This document shows, one piece after another, positions 31,201 to 32,552 of a stretch of 32,552 bases of DNA. Position 1 is the first letter of the stretch; each line of letters begins with the position of its first letter. Made by a program: the position numbers and the translations under genes. The DNA is taken from the NCBI RefSeq assembly GCF_014656075.1, contig NZ_BNBS01000091.1, positions 1-32,552 on the forward strand. The letters are read 5' to 3'. The notes below the pieces were generated by a model. The model saw only the letters and a program-made list of their open reading frames with translations. It did not search any database and was not told the DNA's origin. Origin of the DNA: Streptomyces hydrogenans (lineage in GTDB: Bacteria > Actinomycetota > Actinomycetes > Streptomycetales > Streptomycetaceae).

Positions 31201-31216
31201 ATAGGTCTAGGCCAAC
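31201..31216. promoter_or_regulatory. DasR-like (dre) box between two divergent genes
   Basis: ATAGGTCTAGGCCAAC matches 11 of 16 positions of the DasR response element ACTGGTCTAGACCACT, including the core GGTCTAG-CC. DasR is the GntR regulator of GlcNAc and chitin use in Streptomyces. The box lies in the gap between the small secreted protein and the membrane protein. It could affect either gene, or be chance. Confidence 0.35.
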
Positions 31217-31264
31217 CCTTCGCACGGATGTCCGGAAACCCCGGACCCGGCCGGATTCCGTCGA

Positions 31265-31270
31265 TAGGGT
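31265..31270 (+). promoter_or_regulatory. Likely -10 box giving a leaderless membrane-protein transcript
   Basis: TAGGGT is followed by CCGGTC and then the ATG at 31277. The predicted transcript start is the A of the start codon. No good -35 is seen. Confidence 0.4.
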
Positions 31271-31276
31271 CCGGTC

Positions 31277-31831
31277 ATGACCATGACCGTGGATGCCGCA
31301 TGCCTCACCCTGACCCGCACCCTGCGCCGCCGCGGGGTCGTCGTTCTCTCCGTCTTCGGGGTGGTGTGGGCGCTGGCGGGCGGGTCCGGACTGCCCGCCC
31401 CCGGCCTGGTGGTCGCGGGGGTGCTGGGCGCCGTCCTGGCGGGGGCGACGCTGGCCGCCGGGTTCCGGGGCACGGCGGGCGAGGTGACCCGGCCGGTGCG
31501 GCTGCCGGAGCGGTGGAACCGCGGGATCGGCATCGTGAACGCCGCCGAGGCGGCCGCGATCGTCGGCGTGATCGCGGGCTCGAACGCGTCCGGGCACCCG
31601 GAGTGGATCCCGGTCGGGATCTGCCTCGCCGTCGGACTGCACTTCTTCCCGCTGGCCCGGCTCTACGACCAGCGCCAGTACGGCTGGGTGGCCGTCGTCC
31701 TGACGGCCCTCGCGGTGCTCGGCGCGGCCCTGCTGGCCGCCGGCGTCTCCGCGGAGTCCGTACGGGCCGCGGTGGGCCTCCCGGCGGCCCTGGCGCTGTT
31801 CGGCACCGCCGTGCTCGTGGCGCGCGACTGA
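31277..31831 (+). CDS. Unknown membrane protein with about five helices
   Basis: A 184-residue protein with no family I recognise. Hydrophobic segments appear at about residues 20-36 (GVVVLSVFGVVWALAGG), 41-62, 86-100, 108-126 and 136-156. The middle contains PERWNRGIGIVNAAEAAAIVGVIAG and a conserved-looking HFFPLARLYDQRQYGW, which may be a loop or helix end. ATG 31277 is chosen because a -10-like box ends 6 nt upstream; a second in-frame ATG lies at 31283. It is convergent with copD, with 3 bp between the stops. Confidence 0.7.
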   Translation: MTMTVDAACLTLTRTLRRRGVVVLSVFGVVWALAGGSGLPAPGLVVAGVLGAVLAGATLAAGFRGTAGEVTRPVRLPERWNRGIGIVNAAEAAAIVGVIAGSNASGHPEWIPVGICLAVGLHFFPLARLYDQRQYGWVAVVLTALAVLGAALLAAGVSAESVRAAVGLPAALALFGTAVLVARD

Positions 31832-31834
31832 ACG

Positions 31835-32552
31835 TCAGAAGAGCGGCCAGCGCGGGTCCGGCGCCACCGTGAGCAGGGCGGAGAGCGCCACGATCACGGC
31901 GAGCACGGCCAGCTCGGCCCTGGCCGGGGGCCGGGCGTCGGCGCCGGACAGCAGCCGGGAGCGGGCCGCCAGGGCCAGCAGGCTGACCCCGCCGAAGAGG
32001 GCGAGCTTCACCAGCAGGACCCTGCCGTAGGCGGTGGAGAGGGCGGCCTCCGGGGGCAGCCGGCGCAGCGTGGACGCGGTGCCGGTGGCGGCGAGGGCCA
32101 CGAAGACGCAGGCGGCCATGCGGGCGTACCGGAGGAACACCTCGCGGCCTCCGCCGCGCAGCCGCACCACCCGCAGGACGTACAGCAGGGTGCCGGTCCA
32201 GAGCGAGGCGGCGGTGAGGTGGACGACGGTGAGTCCGGCGCCGACGCCGAAGCCGGCGGCCTCGGGGTGCGCGCGCAGCGCCTCGGCGACGACGGCGGCG
32301 GTGAGCGGGAGGACGGCGAGGCCCGGGCGGCGGGAGGCGGCGCAGACCGCGGCGAGCAGGCAGGCGTTGGCGGTGACGAGCAGCAGCCGGCCCTCGCGTA
32401 GCCCGTAGACGACGGGGAGGCTCAGGCCGCTGACGGCGGCGAGGAGCAGCAGGAGGCCGGAGACGGCGGCCGCGGCGCGCAGGGCGCCGAGGACGGCCGC
32501 GGCCCGCGGCAGCGGGCCGGCGCCGGCGAGCCGGGTGCCGGCGAGGTCGACG
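31835..32552 (-). CDS. CopD-family copper resistance membrane protein (start outside window)
   Basis: The last 238 residues of a multi-helix membrane protein; the frame is open to the window edge, and GTG 32170 is internal, not the start. Visible helices include VLGALRAAAAVSGLLLLLAA, LLLVTANACLLAAVC and the CopD signature VVHLTAASLWTGTLLYVL with its histidine, followed by RYARMAACVFVALAATGTAS and GRVLLVKLALFGGVSLLALAARSR. CopD proteins import or handle copper, often beside CopC. The CopC partner, if any, would be upstream and out of view. The 3-bp gap to the convergent neighbour leaves no room for a terminator. Confidence 0.82.
   Translation of the reverse strand, partial: VDLAGTRLAGAGPLPRAAAVLGALRAAAAVSGLLLLLAAVSGLSLPVVYGLREGRLLLVTANACLLAAVCAASRRPGLAVLPLTAAVVAEALRAHPEAAGFGVGAGLTVVHLTAASLWTGTLLYVLRVVRLRGGGREVFLRYARMAACVFVALAATGTASTLRRLPPEAALSTAYGRVLLVKLALFGGVSLLALAARSRLLSGADARPPARAELAVLAVIVALSALLTVAPDPRWPLF

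Overview
The window is very GC-rich and has the codon structure, GTG starts and gene order of a Streptomyces chromosome core region. From memory, unverified, the order matches the S. coelicolor SCO5469-SCO5502 neighbourhood: sdaA-glyA-gcvH-gcvT, a peptide ABC transporter, a cysteine desulfurase and mnmA, ligA, the c-di-GMP gene rmdB, and gatC-gatA-small gene-gatB. There is no phage, plasmid, tRNA, rRNA, CRISPR array or biosynthetic gene cluster. The species cannot be told from the sequence.

Layout. 1-911 (+) is the 3' part of a membrane-anchored surface protein with an NPCBM-like domain. 988-4525 (-) is the gatC-gatA-small membrane protein-gatB operon for tRNA transamidation; gatB carries a frameshifting deletion. 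4669-6780 (-) is an RmdB-like GGDEF-EAL protein. 7105-11589 (-) is a probable operon: LOG-family protein, SDR, MetE-like methionine synthase, ligA. 11707-12294 (+) is a small alpha/beta-hydrolase-like protein that lacks the nucleophile. 12315-15545 holds mnmA (-), a Tat-exported amidase (+) and a cysteine desulfurase (-); a 204-bp foldback element abuts the desulfurase 3' end and a 23-bp tandem array lies upstream of it. The desulfurase could supply the sulfur that MnmA puts into tRNA wobble uridines. 15808-17372 (-) is an acyl-CoA thioesterase-like gene and a TRIC/UPF0126 membrane protein.

17448-23364 (-) is a complete five-gene oligopeptide/dipeptide ABC transporter, with the lipoprotein gene first and a hairpin between it and the permease genes. 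23590-25181 (-) is a pair of SseB-family genes. 25283-25945 (-) is a P-loop ATPase/kinase of unknown role, divergent from the one-carbon block. 26129-30781 (+) is a tandem glycine riboswitch, gcvT, gcvH, glyA and then sdaA, so glycine sensing, glycine cleavage, glycine-serine interconversion and serine deamination are grouped (gcvP is not in the window). 30853-32552 holds a small secreted protein, an unknown membrane protein with a DasR-like box between them, and the 3' part of a CopD-family protein.

Most of the window is ordinary housekeeping sequence. The points most worth a second look are the broken gatB, the foldback element, the exact-period 23-bp array, the small gene embedded in the gatCAB operon, the possible DasR box and several leaderless-looking promoters. 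No clearly new multi-gene system was found.
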